Positions 55,751-64,000 of a stretch of 64,000 nt of DNA are shown here, in pieces. Below the pieces are notes generated by a model. It was not told the origin of the DNA. It was given only the letters and a program-made list of their open reading frames with translations, and did not search any database. The position numbers and the translations under genes are program-made. This DNA is from Rhizobium sp. N324. Its GTDB lineage: Bacteria; Pseudomonadota; Alphaproteobacteria; Rhizobiales; Rhizobiaceae. Location of the stretch: positions 62,001 through 126,000 of the forward strand of contig NZ_CP013633.1 of NCBI RefSeq assembly GCF_001664485.1, read 5' to 3'. Position 1 is the stretch's first letter; each line of letters begins with the position of its first letter.

Positions 55751-58141
55751 ATGGCGGACATTCTTACATCTCTAAATCCGCTCCGGTGGATTGAAGCGCC
55801 ATCCACGGAACTGGACAGCCAAGTGACCCAAAGTCTATTCCCGATGTTCCAACGCTTGGCGGAAGCGGGCGCTGAAACCGCTAAAATTCTGCAGGTTGCC
55901 TTATTGCGCCGCGTGCAAGTCATGTGCGACAGCCAGTCTACCCGCCAGGGAAAGCTCTTTACTGAGGCCGAACGTCTTGCCGAGAGTCTACGCGAGGTGC
56001 ACGACAATGGGAATTTGGGCCACGCTTGGGCGGAATACCTGCGCGACGCTAGTGAGCGCGCCATATTGTGCATGGATCTTCTCCGACAGCGCGGCGACAT
56101 CTTCCTCGAACATGAAGCGGCAGGCTGTCCGCCGGTTTTCTTCTGCGACTACGAAACAGTTATGGATGGAAACGATCTGCCCTTGAAATCCAATTACGTG
56201 TTACTCCGAATGATTCCGCCCCAAGGTGTTAACGTCGATGACACGAAGCGCCCCTTTATAATCATTTGTCCGCGCGCCGGACATAGTCCCGGCGTCGGTG
56301 GCCACAAAGAAGACAGCCAGGTCGGCGTGGCGTTCCGGGAAGGTCACCCGGTTTATTTGGTGTCCTTCCGCCGAGAGCCAGAGGGGGGGCAGTATCTCTC
56401 TAATGTCACGTATGCGGAAGCGGCCTTTGTTCGTGAGGTCATGCGCCTGCATCCGCTGGCCCGCCTTCCAGTCGTAGTCGGCAACTGCCAAGCTGGCTGG
56501 GCTACCCTTCTGATGGTTGCGACAAATCTCGACTTAGCTGGCCCGATCATCCTCAACGGATCGCCGGTGACACCTACCTCGGGAAATATCGGCGAAAATA
56601 CCCTCCGCTACATGGCGGGCCTCTTCGGGGGAGCTTGGATCACCATGTTTTTGTCAGATCTGGGCGGAGGCATCTTCGACGGCGCCCATCTCGTACAGAA
56701 TTTCGAAACGCTCAATCCCGAGCGCCAGTTATTCCTGAAGTATGTCGAACTGTTCCGAGATGTGGATGCGGCGAGCGAAGCCTTCCTTAAGGCTGAGAAG
56801 TGGTGGGGCGGCTTCTGCCTGATGCGGGGAGACGAGATCCGCTGGATAGTTGAGCACCTCTTTGTTGGTAATCGACTGGCGCACAACAAGGCGTATGGGG
56901 AGCCGGAACGGCGGCATTTCGACCTTAAGAAGATCAGGGCGCCTATTATCATATTTGCCAGTCATGGCGACAATGTCACGCCGCCGCAGCAGGCGCTGAA
57001 TTGGATCCCCGAAATCTATGACAACGAGGAGGAAATCCGCCTTCTCGGCCAGCACATTATTTATATGGTACACAACGACGTCGGTCACCTCGGTACATTC
57101 GTTTCCTCGAGAGTAATCAACAAAGAATACAATGAGGTTGCAAGCACGCTCGAGGCAATTGAGGCGTTGTTGCCTGGCCTTTACGAGATGCGCATCACGG
57201 ACATTCAAGAAGATGCTGGACACAAGAGCTATAGTGTTGAACTGATCGAGCGCACCTTCGAGAATATCCGTGAGTTTAACGACGGCCATGACGATGGAGG
57301 TCCCTTCGCTGCCGTCGCCCGCGTCTCTGAACTGCAAGCGCAGATCTATCACACAGTTGCCCGCCCCTTTGTGCAGGCCGCGGTCACAGACATCTCAGCA
57401 GACGCCAGCCGAATGTTCCATCCAAAGCGGCTGGAGCGATCGCTGCTGTCTTCTCAGAATCCGATCATGGTTGGCTATAAGTCAATTTCAGAGCAGGTAC
57501 GGAACTCCCGGGCGAACGCAGCAGCGGAAAATCCTTTCCTGGCTGCGGAAGCGCTCTATTTCAAGGCTGTCGAACAGGCGATCGTGGTCATGCGCGACTG
57601 GCGCGACATGGGTTATGAGCTCGCGTTTCACATGATCTGGAACAACCCTTGGCAGCGATATTTTGACAATCCCCACGAAGCATACCGCAAAGGGACGACA
57701 CTTGACGATATGAGATGGCAGCCGGACATCGCCAATGCGCTCAGGAGGATCGCGATCGGCGGACTCGCCGATGCCATCATCCGTATGGTCGTACTCCTGG
57801 TGAGCGATCGTGGCGGGATCCGACGCGACCGCCTGGCGCGCTGGTCACGGGTGCTGACCGAGGACGAGCCCTTCCGCTCACTAAGCGCTGATCATTTGGC
57901 CGAAATCACTCGCGTGCAGACGGCTATCGTCACCTTTGAGCCGGAGCAAGCAATCGAGACGCTGCCGCTGTTGCTAACGGAACCGAGGCAACGGCAACTC
58001 GCTTATGCAGCCGCTTGCTATATCCCGGGCTCCAGGGCGGAGATGTCATCGAGTACTGTTGCCATGCTACAGCGCTTCGCGGACGTGCTTGGCCAGCCAT
58101 CGATCGTCGATGTGATTGAGGATCCGCTGGCAGTGACATAG
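55751..58141 (+). CDS. DUF3141 alpha/beta hydrolase with TerB-like tail
   Basis: 796 residues. Related to class III PHA synthases: a GNCQAG box with putative catalytic Cys246, Asp407 in SHGDNVTPP and His446 in NDVGHLG complete a triad. N-terminal helical PhaC-like part (LFPMFQRLAEAGAETAKILQ). The C-terminal 120 residues (ETLPLLLTEPRQRQLAYAAA CYIPGSRAEMSSSTVAMLQR FADVLG) are TerB-like. GAGGAG precedes the ATG. Such genes often sit with acetate kinase/phosphotransacetylase genes; none is here. Function in polymer or acyl transfer is inferred. Confidence 0.85.
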   Translation: MADILTSLNPLRWIEAPSTELDSQVTQSLFPMFQRLAEAGAETAKILQVALLRRVQVMCDSQSTRQGKLFTEAERLAESLREVHDNGNLGHAWAEYLRDASERAILCMDLLRQRGDIFLEHEAAGCPPVFFCDYETVMDGNDLPLKSNYVLLRMIPPQGVNVDDTKRPFIIICPRAGHSPGVGGHKEDSQVGVAFREGHPVYLVSFRREPEGGQYLSNVTYAEAAFVREVMRLHPLARLPVVVGNCQAGWATLLMVATNLDLAGPIILNGSPVTPTSGNIGENTLRYMAGLFGGAWITMFLSDLGGGIFDGAHLVQNFETLNPERQLFLKYVELFRDVDAASEAFLKAEKWWGGFCLMRGDEIRWIVEHLFVGNRLAHNKAYGEPERRHFDLKKIRAPIIIFASHGDNVTPPQQALNWIPEIYDNEEEIRLLGQHIIYMVHNDVGHLGTFVSSRVINKEYNEVASTLEAIEALLPGLYEMRITDIQEDAGHKSYSVELIERTFENIREFNDGHDDGGPFAAVARVSELQAQIYHTVARPFVQAAVTDISADASRMFHPKRLERSLLSSQNPIMVGYKSISEQVRNSRANAAAENPFLAAEALYFKAVEQAIVVMRDWRDMGYELAFHMIWNNPWQRYFDNPHEAYRKGTTLDDMRWQPDIANALRRIAIGGLADAIIRMVVLLVSDRGGIRRDRLARWSRVLTEDEPFRSLSADHLAEITRVQTAIVTFEPEQAIETLPLLLTEPRQRQLAYAAACYIPGSRAEMSSSTVAMLQRFADVLGQPSIVDVIEDPLAVT

Positions 58142-58375
58142 TTTGTTCGTAGAGTAGCGTCTCGATCTCACCGAATCACATAATTATTGGTTTTCGCTCG
58201 TTGGTCACGGAGGCGCTTGAAACAATTCCATCGCAAATCCAGCCAGGACCGCAGATCGGAAAATTGCCATTGGACATCCGTCCTTTACAACGCAACGATG
58301 CCGTAATCCGGTTCAGTGATCGGGCCGGCAGAGGGCGGATTGAAACTGTGGAGGAAGGCTCTCGTCATAGGGCTG
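58142..58375. other. Gap after the DUF3141 gene
   Basis: No gene or clear signal seen. Confidence 0.35.
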
Positions 58376-58670
58376 GCGCTCGCTGCAAATCATCGTGATC
58401 GAACGCACTGGCCATACGGTTGATCTCGGCTGACCGCGCACCGACCGCCTTGGCGGTCTCGCGCCACCTTGCGGTGTCGCGACTTCCTTAATGATCGCGC
58501 GAGCCTCGGCGAGCGTTAGGGCGTAGAGCTCTGCAGCTTCTTCCAGCAGGTCAAGGGAGCAGGTGCCTTCATCAAGATCAATGTTTGTCGTCAGCGCGCG
58601 CGCCTTGACATCCGTAGGCACTGGATTGAGGTCATAGGCAGGGGACAACGACCAGCTGGCTTTATTGAGC
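58376..58670 (-). pseudogene. hipA: HipA-type kinase toxin, C-terminal remnant
   Basis: Leftward reading from the IS66 edge: NKASWSLSPAYDLNPVPTDV, LTTNIDLDEGTCSLDLLEEA AELYALTLAEARAIIKEVA, the HipA C-terminal signature (LSPAYDLNP). A shift near 58470 continues as RWRETAKAVGARSAEINRMA SAFDHDDLQRA. Crossing the IS66 element joins NHGFLWL to NKASW. Confidence 0.8.
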
Positions 58671-58753
58671 GTAAGCGACAAGCTGACCCCATCTGGCGTC
58701 AGTAGCGTTGGCCGCTGTATTGCGGACAGACGATTCACAAACTGTGAGCTTCT

Positions 58754-59140
58754 ATGTCTGCGCCTAGCTCTGGAACTAGAAACTTCCATATGATCGAGGC
58801 TGTTCCGGAACGGCTTGAGGGCGCCCCACGGCAATTTCGGCGCCGCTGGTCCGATGATTTTAAAGCGCGGGCTGTGGCTGAGGCAATGGAGCCCGGCGCA
58901 AGCGTCTCAGCCATCGCGCATCGCATCGGCATACATCCCTCGCAGCTATTTGGCTGGCGTCGTGATGCTCGTGACGGACAACGATCCTCCTCGCAAGATC
59001 GGGCTGGTCAGACGGAGACTGGGACGATTGGCACACGTGCGATGATCGAGCTTATCATCGGCGACGTCGTTATCCGGGCCGACGCAGATATCGGCGAAGC
59101 ACACCTGCAGCGGGTGATCCGAGCGGTGCGGTCGGCATGA
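58754..59140 (+). CDS. tnpA: IS66 TnpA
   Basis: 128 residues, helix-turn-helix accessory protein: RRRWSDDFKARAVAEAMEPG ASVSAIAHRIGIHPSQLFGW RRDA. An ATG at 58790 is an alternative start. Its TGA overlaps the tnpB ATG. Confidence 0.88.
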   Translation: MSAPSSGTRNFHMIEAVPERLEGAPRQFRRRWSDDFKARAVAEAMEPGASVSAIAHRIGIHPSQLFGWRRDARDGQRSSSQDRAGQTETGTIGTRAMIELIIGDVVIRADADIGEAHLQRVIRAVRSA

Positions 59141-59480
59141 TCCCGTCCGGCGTGAAGGTCTTTCTTGCGAGCCATCCCATCGACTTCCGAAAGGGGCCGG
59201 ACAGCTTGCTTTCGCTGGTACGGGATGCTGGCAGTGATCCGTTCAACGGTGCACTTTATGTCTTTCGGGCCAAGAGAGCAGACCGAGTCAGATCGTGTGG
59301 TGGGATGGTTCCGGCGTTTGCCTCTATGCGAAGCGGCTGGAAAAAGCACAGTTCTGTTGGCCACGCATCGGCCATCATCGCGTCCAGCTCAATCATGCCC
59401 AGCTTCTGGCTTTAGTCGACGGAATGGACTGGAAGCGGGTTCGATCCACGCCGGTGAAGCCTCCCGAGATTGTTGGGTAA
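59137..59480 (+). pseudogene. tnpB: IS66 TnpB with one-base deletion
   Basis: Starts MIPSGVKVFLASHPIDFRKG; near 59290 the frame breaks. One extra base gives KIVWWDGSGVCLYAKRLEKA QFCWP and the tail MDWKRVRSTPVKPPEIVG ending 59480. TnpB is needed for movement in most IS66 elements. Confidence 0.85.
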
Positions 59481-59554
59481 AACCGCTGCGGCGAAGTGAA
59501 TCAGGTCCCTGAAACCATGGGCGGATCGCGGCAAAATATGCTCTGATCATACCC

Positions 59555-61147
59555 ATGACGCGACCCGATATCGAGCTCCCGGATGATGTAGAGGCTCTGA
59601 AAGCCATGGTTCTTGCCATGGCCGCAAAAGCAGCCCGCGTCGAGGCTTTGGAGAAGCAGGTTGACGATCTAGAGGCCCGCAACGCGGACGCCAATGAGCG
59701 CATCGAGCGGCTGACGCAGATCCTGAAGGCTTTCGATCGCGCCCGATTTGGCCGACGCTCGGAAAGGCTTGCATCATCCACCGTCGATGACGAGCAGCAT
59801 GCCTTTGTCTTCGAAGAGATCGAGACCGGCATTGCGACGATCAAGGCTCAGGTCACGAAAGGCCGCGGTAGCGCGGACAGCAAACGCGCTCCGCGGCCAC
59901 GCAAGGGCTTTGCGCCTCATCTTGAGCGCGTCGAGGTCGTGATCGAACCGGAAGAGCTTCCAGAACATGCAGGTAAGACCAAAATCCTGATTGGAGAAGA
60001 CGTCTCCGAGCGGCTGGATGTCGTGGCAGCGAAGTTCCGTGTCATCGTCACCCGCCGGCCGAAGTATGCCTTTAGGAACGAGGATGGTGTCGTCCAGGCG
60101 GCGGCTCCGGCACATATCATCGAAGGTGGCATTCCGACGGAAGCACTTCTGGCCCAGATCGCCGTTTCCAAATATGCCGACGGGCTGCCACTCTATCGCC
60201 AGGAAGCCATCTACGCACGCGACAAGGTCGAACTCGACCGCAAGCTGATGGCTCAATGGATGGGCAAGCTGGGGTTCGAGCTCAATATCCTCGCCGACTA
60301 CATCCTCGATGAGATCAAGAAGGCCGAACGGATCTTTGCCGACGAAACGACCTTGCCCACACTTGCACCTGGTTCCGGATCAGCGAAGACGGCATGGCTA
60401 TGGGCGTATGCCAGGGATGACCGGACTTTTGGGGGCAGCGGTCCACCGATGGTAGCCTATCGCTTCGAGGACAGTCGAGCCACCGAGTGTGTCGCACGAC
60501 ACCTGAGCGGCTATCGTGGAATCCTGCAGGTCGACGGATATGCCGCTTATAACAAGCTCGTCCGGAAAGATGGAGGCAATGACAGCGCCATCCTGGCCGG
60601 CTGTTGGTCGCACAGCCGGAGAAAGTTCTACGAGTTGCATGTCGCAAAGAGCTCGAAGGTCGCTACAGACACCGTCGAGCGTATGGCGAGGTTATGGGAG
60701 ATCGAGGAGCGTGTGCGCGGCCAAAGCCCTGAAGCTCGTGTCGCTGCACGCCAGGAGATCTCCGCAGCGATCGTCCGTGACCTCTTCACTCTCTGGCAGG
60801 CGACCCTGCCACGGGTCTCTGGAAAATCCAAACTCGCCGAAGCTCTGCGGTATGCCATCTCGCGTCGAGACATCTTCGAGCGCTTCCTGACCGACGGCCG
60901 CATCGAACTCGACTCCAACATAGTCGAGCGAGCAATCAGACCCCAAGCGATCACGAGGAAAAATAGTCTATTCGCTGGAAGCGACGGTGGCGGCCGGACT
61001 TGGGCGACCATCGCGACGCTCCTGCAAACGGCAAAGATGAATGCAGTCGATCCGCAAGCTTGGTTGACCCAGACGCTTGAGCGCCTTGCGAATGGATGGC
61101 CCAGCAGTGAAATCGACGCGCTCATGCCATGGAACTACGCCGCCTGA
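59555..61147 (+). CDS. tnpC: IS66 transposase TnpC (element A)
   Basis: 530 residues, intact DDE transposase. Leucine-rich N-terminus, RARFGRRSERL-like FDRARFGRRSERLASSTVDD, zinc-like region, FADETTLPTLAPGSGSAKTA WLWAYARDD, GCWSHSRRKFYELH and SNIVERAIRPQAITRKNSLF AGSDGGG. Confidence 0.93.
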   Translation: MTRPDIELPDDVEALKAMVLAMAAKAARVEALEKQVDDLEARNADANERIERLTQILKAFDRARFGRRSERLASSTVDDEQHAFVFEEIETGIATIKAQVTKGRGSADSKRAPRPRKGFAPHLERVEVVIEPEELPEHAGKTKILIGEDVSERLDVVAAKFRVIVTRRPKYAFRNEDGVVQAAAPAHIIEGGIPTEALLAQIAVSKYADGLPLYRQEAIYARDKVELDRKLMAQWMGKLGFELNILADYILDEIKKAERIFADETTLPTLAPGSGSAKTAWLWAYARDDRTFGGSGPPMVAYRFEDSRATECVARHLSGYRGILQVDGYAAYNKLVRKDGGNDSAILAGCWSHSRRKFYELHVAKSSKVATDTVERMARLWEIEERVRGQSPEARVAARQEISAAIVRDLFTLWQATLPRVSGKSKLAEALRYAISRRDIFERFLTDGRIELDSNIVERAIRPQAITRKNSLFAGSDGGGRTWATIATLLQTAKMNAVDPQAWLTQTLERLANGWPSSEIDALMPWNYAA

Positions 61148-61169
61148 ACGGCCACGGCTTGTCGCTTAC

Positions 61170-61209
61170 TATTGAGCCACAGAAAGCCGTGATTTTTCGT
61201 AATCCCACG
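61170..61209 (-). pseudogene. hipA: hipA fragment between two IS66 elements
   Basis: 40 bp whose leftward reading ends NHGFLWL, joining the HipA part at 58376-58670 when element A and one TATTGAGC are removed. The rest of hipA is cut off by element B and is not found on its other side. Confidence 0.6.
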
Positions 61210-61276
61210 GTGACGGCCGTCTTGCGATGACAGGCTACTGACTGTCAGTCCTAGTGGTAACACTAGGAGTAGTCAT

Positions 61277-61687
61277 ATGACGAAGCATCCAATTGAGGTG
61301 ATCACGTCTGTAGAGCGCCGTCGGCGCTGGTCACGCGAAGACAAAGAGCGCCTCGTCGCTGCCTGCTTTGAGCCGGACGCGGTTATCTCTGAGATTGCTC
61401 GCGCGGCCGGTATCCATGTCAGCCAGTTGTTCCGTTGGCGCAAGGAGCTGTGCCGGATCGAGGAGCCGAAGACCGAGGTGGGAACCACGTTGGTGCCGGT
61501 GATCGTGTCGGAGACCGCGCCGGCAGCCTCTCCCGTTCAACCGGAGCCGCCCACTACATCCCATGCGAGACGGAAGCGCAGCGACGTAACGATTGAGCTG
61601 GGTCGGGGCCGGCGTGTCCGGGTGGACAGCGATATCGAAACGGAAGCGCTTGGCCGGATTCTCGATTGCGTATTGGGTCTTCGATGA
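61277..61687 (+). CDS. tnpA: IS66 TnpA (element B)
   Basis: 136 residues. VERRRRWSREDKERLVAACF EPDAVISEIARAAGIHVSQL FRWRKEL helix-turn-helix. Stop overlaps the tnpB start. Confidence 0.9.
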   Translation: MTKHPIEVITSVERRRRWSREDKERLVAACFEPDAVISEIARAAGIHVSQLFRWRKELCRIEEPKTEVGTTLVPVIVSETAPAASPVQPEPPTTSHARRKRSDVTIELGRGRRVRVDSDIETEALGRILDCVLGLR

Positions 61688-62031
61688 TCCCGGTTCCGAG
61701 TGGGGTGAAGGTCTGGCTGGCGACGGGCCACACCGATATGCGCAAAGGCTTCCCCGGTCTGTCGTTGATGGTGCAGGAGGCGCTGAAGCGTGACCCGATG
61801 TCTGGGCACCTGTTCGTATTCCGCGGCCGAGGCGGTGGCCTGATCAAGGTGATCTGGCATGACGGTCAAGGAGCTTGCCTGTTCACGAAGAAACTGGAGC
61901 GTGGACGCTTTATTTGGCCATCAGCAGCCGATGGCACGGTGGTGATCACGCCTGCGCGGCTCGGTTATCTGCTGGAAGGTATCGACTGGCGGATGCCGCA
62001 AAAGACCTGGCGGCCGACGTCGGTCGGATGA
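61684..62031 (+). CDS. tnpB: IS66 TnpB (element B)
   Basis: 115 residues: MIPVPSGVKVWLATGHTDMR KGFPGLSLMVQEAL ... LIKVIWHDGQGACLFTKKLE RGRFIWP. Start 61684 (ATGA overlap) rather than 61666. Intact; the reference for the remnants at 1228-1466 and 2021-2080. Confidence 0.93.
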   Translation: MIPVPSGVKVWLATGHTDMRKGFPGLSLMVQEALKRDPMSGHLFVFRGRGGGLIKVIWHDGQGACLFTKKLERGRFIWPSAADGTVVITPARLGYLLEGIDWRMPQKTWRPTSVG

Positions 62032-62075
62032 GCAAAACACTGGAATGACGGGGTCGAATATGATTCCATCCTGTC

Positions 62076-63731
62076 ATGAGCAACGCGACCGAAGAACTTC
62101 CGGACGACCTTGCCAGTGCGCTTGCACTGCTGGCCCAGGAACGCGCTCGACGTGTTGCAGCCGAAGCAGAAGCAGCGGTCGCCAAGACTGAGGCCGCCAG
62201 CGCAAAGGCACTCGTATCGAATTCCGAGGCGCTGATCGCCGGGCTGAAGCTGGAGATCGAGAAGGTTCGCCGTGAACTCTACGGCAGCCGGTCCGAGCGC
62301 AAAGCGCGGCTCCTCGAGCAGATGGAACTGCAGCTCGAAGAACTTGAGGCAGACGCCGGTGAAGATGAACTGGTCGCGGAGATCGCAGCCAAAGCTTCAG
62401 GAGTCAAAACCTTCGAGCGCAAGGGTCCATCTCGCAAACCGTTTCCCGAGCATCTGCCGCGTGAACGCGTCGTTATCGCCGCTCCCGCGAATTGCGCCTG
62501 CTGCGGATCGACCAAACTGTCGAAACTCGGCGAGGACATCACCGAAACCCTGGAGGTTGTCCCACGCCAGTGGAAGGTCATCCAGACGGTGCGGGAGAAG
62601 TTCACCTGCCGCGAGTGTGAGAAGATCACGCAGCCGCCAGCACCCTTCCATGTGACGCCCCGCGGTTTTGCCGGGCCGAACCTGCTGGCCATGATCCTGT
62701 TCGAGAAGTTCGCCCAGCACCAGCCGCTCAACCGCCAAAGCGAACGCTATGCACGCGAGGGCGTCGACCTCAGCCTGTCGACGCTGGCCGACCAGGTCGG
62801 AGCATGTGCCGCGGCGTTGAAGCCCATTCACTCCCTGATCGAGGCGCATGTCCTTGCTGCCGAACGTCTGCACGGCGACGACACGACCGTGCCGATCCTG
62901 GCCAAGGGAAAGACCGATACGGGCCGCATCTGGACCTATGTCAGGGACGATCGGCCGTTCGGAGGGCTCTCTCCGCCGGCGGCCCTTTACTATGCCTCGC
63001 GGGACCGACGGCAGGAGCATCCAGAGCGCCACCTGAAGACCTTCACCGGCATTTTGCAGGCGGACGCCTACGGCGGCTACAATCCACTGTTCAAGGTTGA
63101 TCGTGATCCCGATCCCCTGACGCAGGCACTGTGCTGGGCGCACTCGCGTCGCAAATTCTTCGTACTCGCGGACATTGCTGCAAACGCCACGCGTGGAAAG
63201 AACGCTACGCCGATCTCGCCTATGGCGCTCGAAGCCGTCAAACGCATCGATGCCCTGTTCGATATCGAGCGGGAGATCAACGGGCTTGCCGCCGATCAAC
63301 GCCTGGAGCGTCGCCGCAGAGACAGTCTGCCGCTCGTCGACGATCTGCAGGCTTGGCTTCAAACCGAGCGGTCGAAGCTGTCACGCAGTTCTCCGGTCGC
63401 AGAGGCGATCGACTACATGCTCAAGCGTTGGGATGGATTCACGTCATTCTTGCAGGATGGCCGGATTTGCCTGACGAACAATGCCGCCGAGCGGGCGCTC
63501 AGAGGCTTCGCACTCGGCAGAAAATCATGGCTCTTTGCCGGGTCGGATCGCGGCGCTGACCGTGCCGCCTTCATGGCCACGCTGATCATGACGGCAAAAC
63601 TCAACGACATCAATCCGCAGGCATGGCTTGCCGACGTCCTTGCCCGTATCGCAGACACGCCGATTACCAGGCTGGAGCAACTGCTTCCATGGAATTGGAA
63701 ATCGCCGGCTGCAGACGCTCAAGCGGCGTGA
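62076..63731 (+). CDS. tnpC: IS66 transposase TnpC (element B)
   Basis: 551 residues, intact. Zinc motif CACCGSTKLSKLGEDITETL with CREC, DDE core HGDDTTVPILAKGKTDTGRI WTYVRDD, CWAHSRRKFFVLADI, NNAAERALRGFALGRKSWLF AGSDRGA, tail RLEQLLPWNW. Confidence 0.95.
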   Translation: MSNATEELPDDLASALALLAQERARRVAAEAEAAVAKTEAASAKALVSNSEALIAGLKLEIEKVRRELYGSRSERKARLLEQMELQLEELEADAGEDELVAEIAAKASGVKTFERKGPSRKPFPEHLPRERVVIAAPANCACCGSTKLSKLGEDITETLEVVPRQWKVIQTVREKFTCRECEKITQPPAPFHVTPRGFAGPNLLAMILFEKFAQHQPLNRQSERYAREGVDLSLSTLADQVGACAAALKPIHSLIEAHVLAAERLHGDDTTVPILAKGKTDTGRIWTYVRDDRPFGGLSPPAALYYASRDRRQEHPERHLKTFTGILQADAYGGYNPLFKVDRDPDPLTQALCWAHSRRKFFVLADIAANATRGKNATPISPMALEAVKRIDALFDIEREINGLAADQRLERRRRDSLPLVDDLQAWLQTERSKLSRSSPVAEAIDYMLKRWDGFTSFLQDGRICLTNNAAERALRGFALGRKSWLFAGSDRGADRAAFMATLIMTAKLNDINPQAWLADVLARIADTPITRLEQLLPWNWKSPAADAQAA

Positions 63732-63783
63732 CTGACAGCGGTTGCGTGTCGGCTCCCGATCCATTGCGAGCAAGCGCCGTTAC

Positions 63784-63900
63784 CTACTTCCTTGATCCGT
63801 TCTTGCAGTGAACGCACCAAATCCCCTTGCTTGGGGATTGTAGGGCGGGTTTGCCGCATCGTGGGCAGACAGTGGCAATGGAGCCAGTCCTGTAGGTCAT
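63784..63900 (-). CDS. Small zinc-ribbon ORF at the IS66 edge
   Basis: 38 residues: MTYRTGSIATVCPRCGKPAL then QSPSKGIWCVHCKNGSRK. Two CxxC pairs (CPRC, CVHC) 19 residues apart make a zinc ribbon. GGGG lies 6 bp before the ATG. Its TAG (63784-63786) begins at the first base outside IS66 element B, so the protein may be cut short by the insertion. Confidence 0.5.
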   Translation of the reverse strand: MTYRTGSIATVCPRCGKPALQSPSKGIWCVHCKNGSRK

Positions 63901-64000
63901 TGCGCACCCCTTACCGCGACAAGAAAATTATTCGCCTACCCAATGCATACAGCATTGTGCCTGCCTTCTCCATTGGTCACGGAGAACTAAGTGGCCAGGA

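Larger units (their letters stand above)
58671..61169 (+). mobile_element. IS66 element A inside hipA
   Basis: 2499 bp. Inverted ends GTAAGCGACAAGC (58671) and its complement ending at 61169. Flanked by a perfect 8-bp duplication TATTGAGC (58663-58670 and 61170-61177), the size expected for IS66. Carries tnpA, a frameshifted tnpB and an intact tnpC. Confidence 0.92.
61210..63783 (+). mobile_element. IS66 element B, intact genes
   Basis: 2574 bp bounded by imperfect inverted ends (GTGACGGCCGTCTTGC at 61210; GTAACGGCGCTTGC on the other strand from 63783). tnpA, tnpB and tnpC are all intact. The 8-bp flanks differ (atcccacg and ctacttcc), so no target duplication is seen. Confidence 0.7.

Overview
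The window looks like part of a symbiotic plasmid of Rhizobium etli or a close relative nodulating bean, of the p42d type. The main reasons are an avidin whose residues match my memory of R. etli rhizavidin (547-1014), a MelA-type tyrosinase inside a 609-codon reading frame (50758-52587), and a rhizobial type III secretion (T3SS) locus containing HrpW, which I recall from that plasmid. The species call rests on memory of these proteins, not on a search.

Layout. 1-2800: IS66 debris surrounding the rhizavidin gene. 2.87-9.5 kb: a multicopper oxidase with a small barrel-like partner, a RibD-like reductase and three short-chain dehydrogenases. 9.8-19.7 kb: a LysR regulator, a broken ISAs1 transposase, an intact GH3 beta-glucosidase, an IS3 end and an IS21 element split by an IS481-type element. 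19.7-23.2 kb: degraded sequence, then an AbiEi/AbiEii-like pair whose toxin gene is frameshifted.

23.5-42.6 kb: the T3SS locus, free of insertion sequences. Rightward come two large HrpK/HrpF/NolX-like proteins sharing an almost identical 646-bp block, a small acidic protein, then nolB-rhcJ-nolU-nolV-rhcN-rhcQ-rhcR-rhcS-rhcT-rhcU with overlapping or near-touching genes. Leftward come a 55-residue pilin/needle-like protein, SctD, RhcV and HrpW. Divergent from these are a short secretin N-part (RhcC1) and an SctO-like coiled-coil protein. RhcU lacks the NPTH autocleavage domain, and no pore-forming secretin part is present in the window. An 18-bp motif is shared by the two AT-rich promoter regions of the locus.

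42.6-48 kb: a PraR-like regulator, a helicase C-terminal remnant, and a three-gene leftward cassette (phosphoribosyltransferase-TRSP, StiP, HAD) of the type described in Ter-linked nucleoside-like metabolite systems, here without visible ter genes. 48.6-50.2 kb: remnants of IS481, IS3 and IS256 elements.

50.7-58.1 kb: tyrosinase melA with a small exported protein, a Tat-exported M28-like peptidase and a DUF3141 hydrolase. Near-perfect sigma-54 (-24/-12) promoters precede melA and the peptidase. Each lies inside the longest possible reading frame, so both proteins probably start further downstream. This agrees with the known NifA dependence of melanin synthesis in bean rhizobia.

58.3-63.9 kb: a hipA toxin remnant interrupted by an IS66 element with a perfect 8-bp target duplication, a second intact IS66 element, and a small zinc-ribbon ORF at the edge. 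The window is typical accessory DNA: nested and decayed IS elements around a few coherent islands (T3SS, melanin/copper enzymes, StiP cassette).
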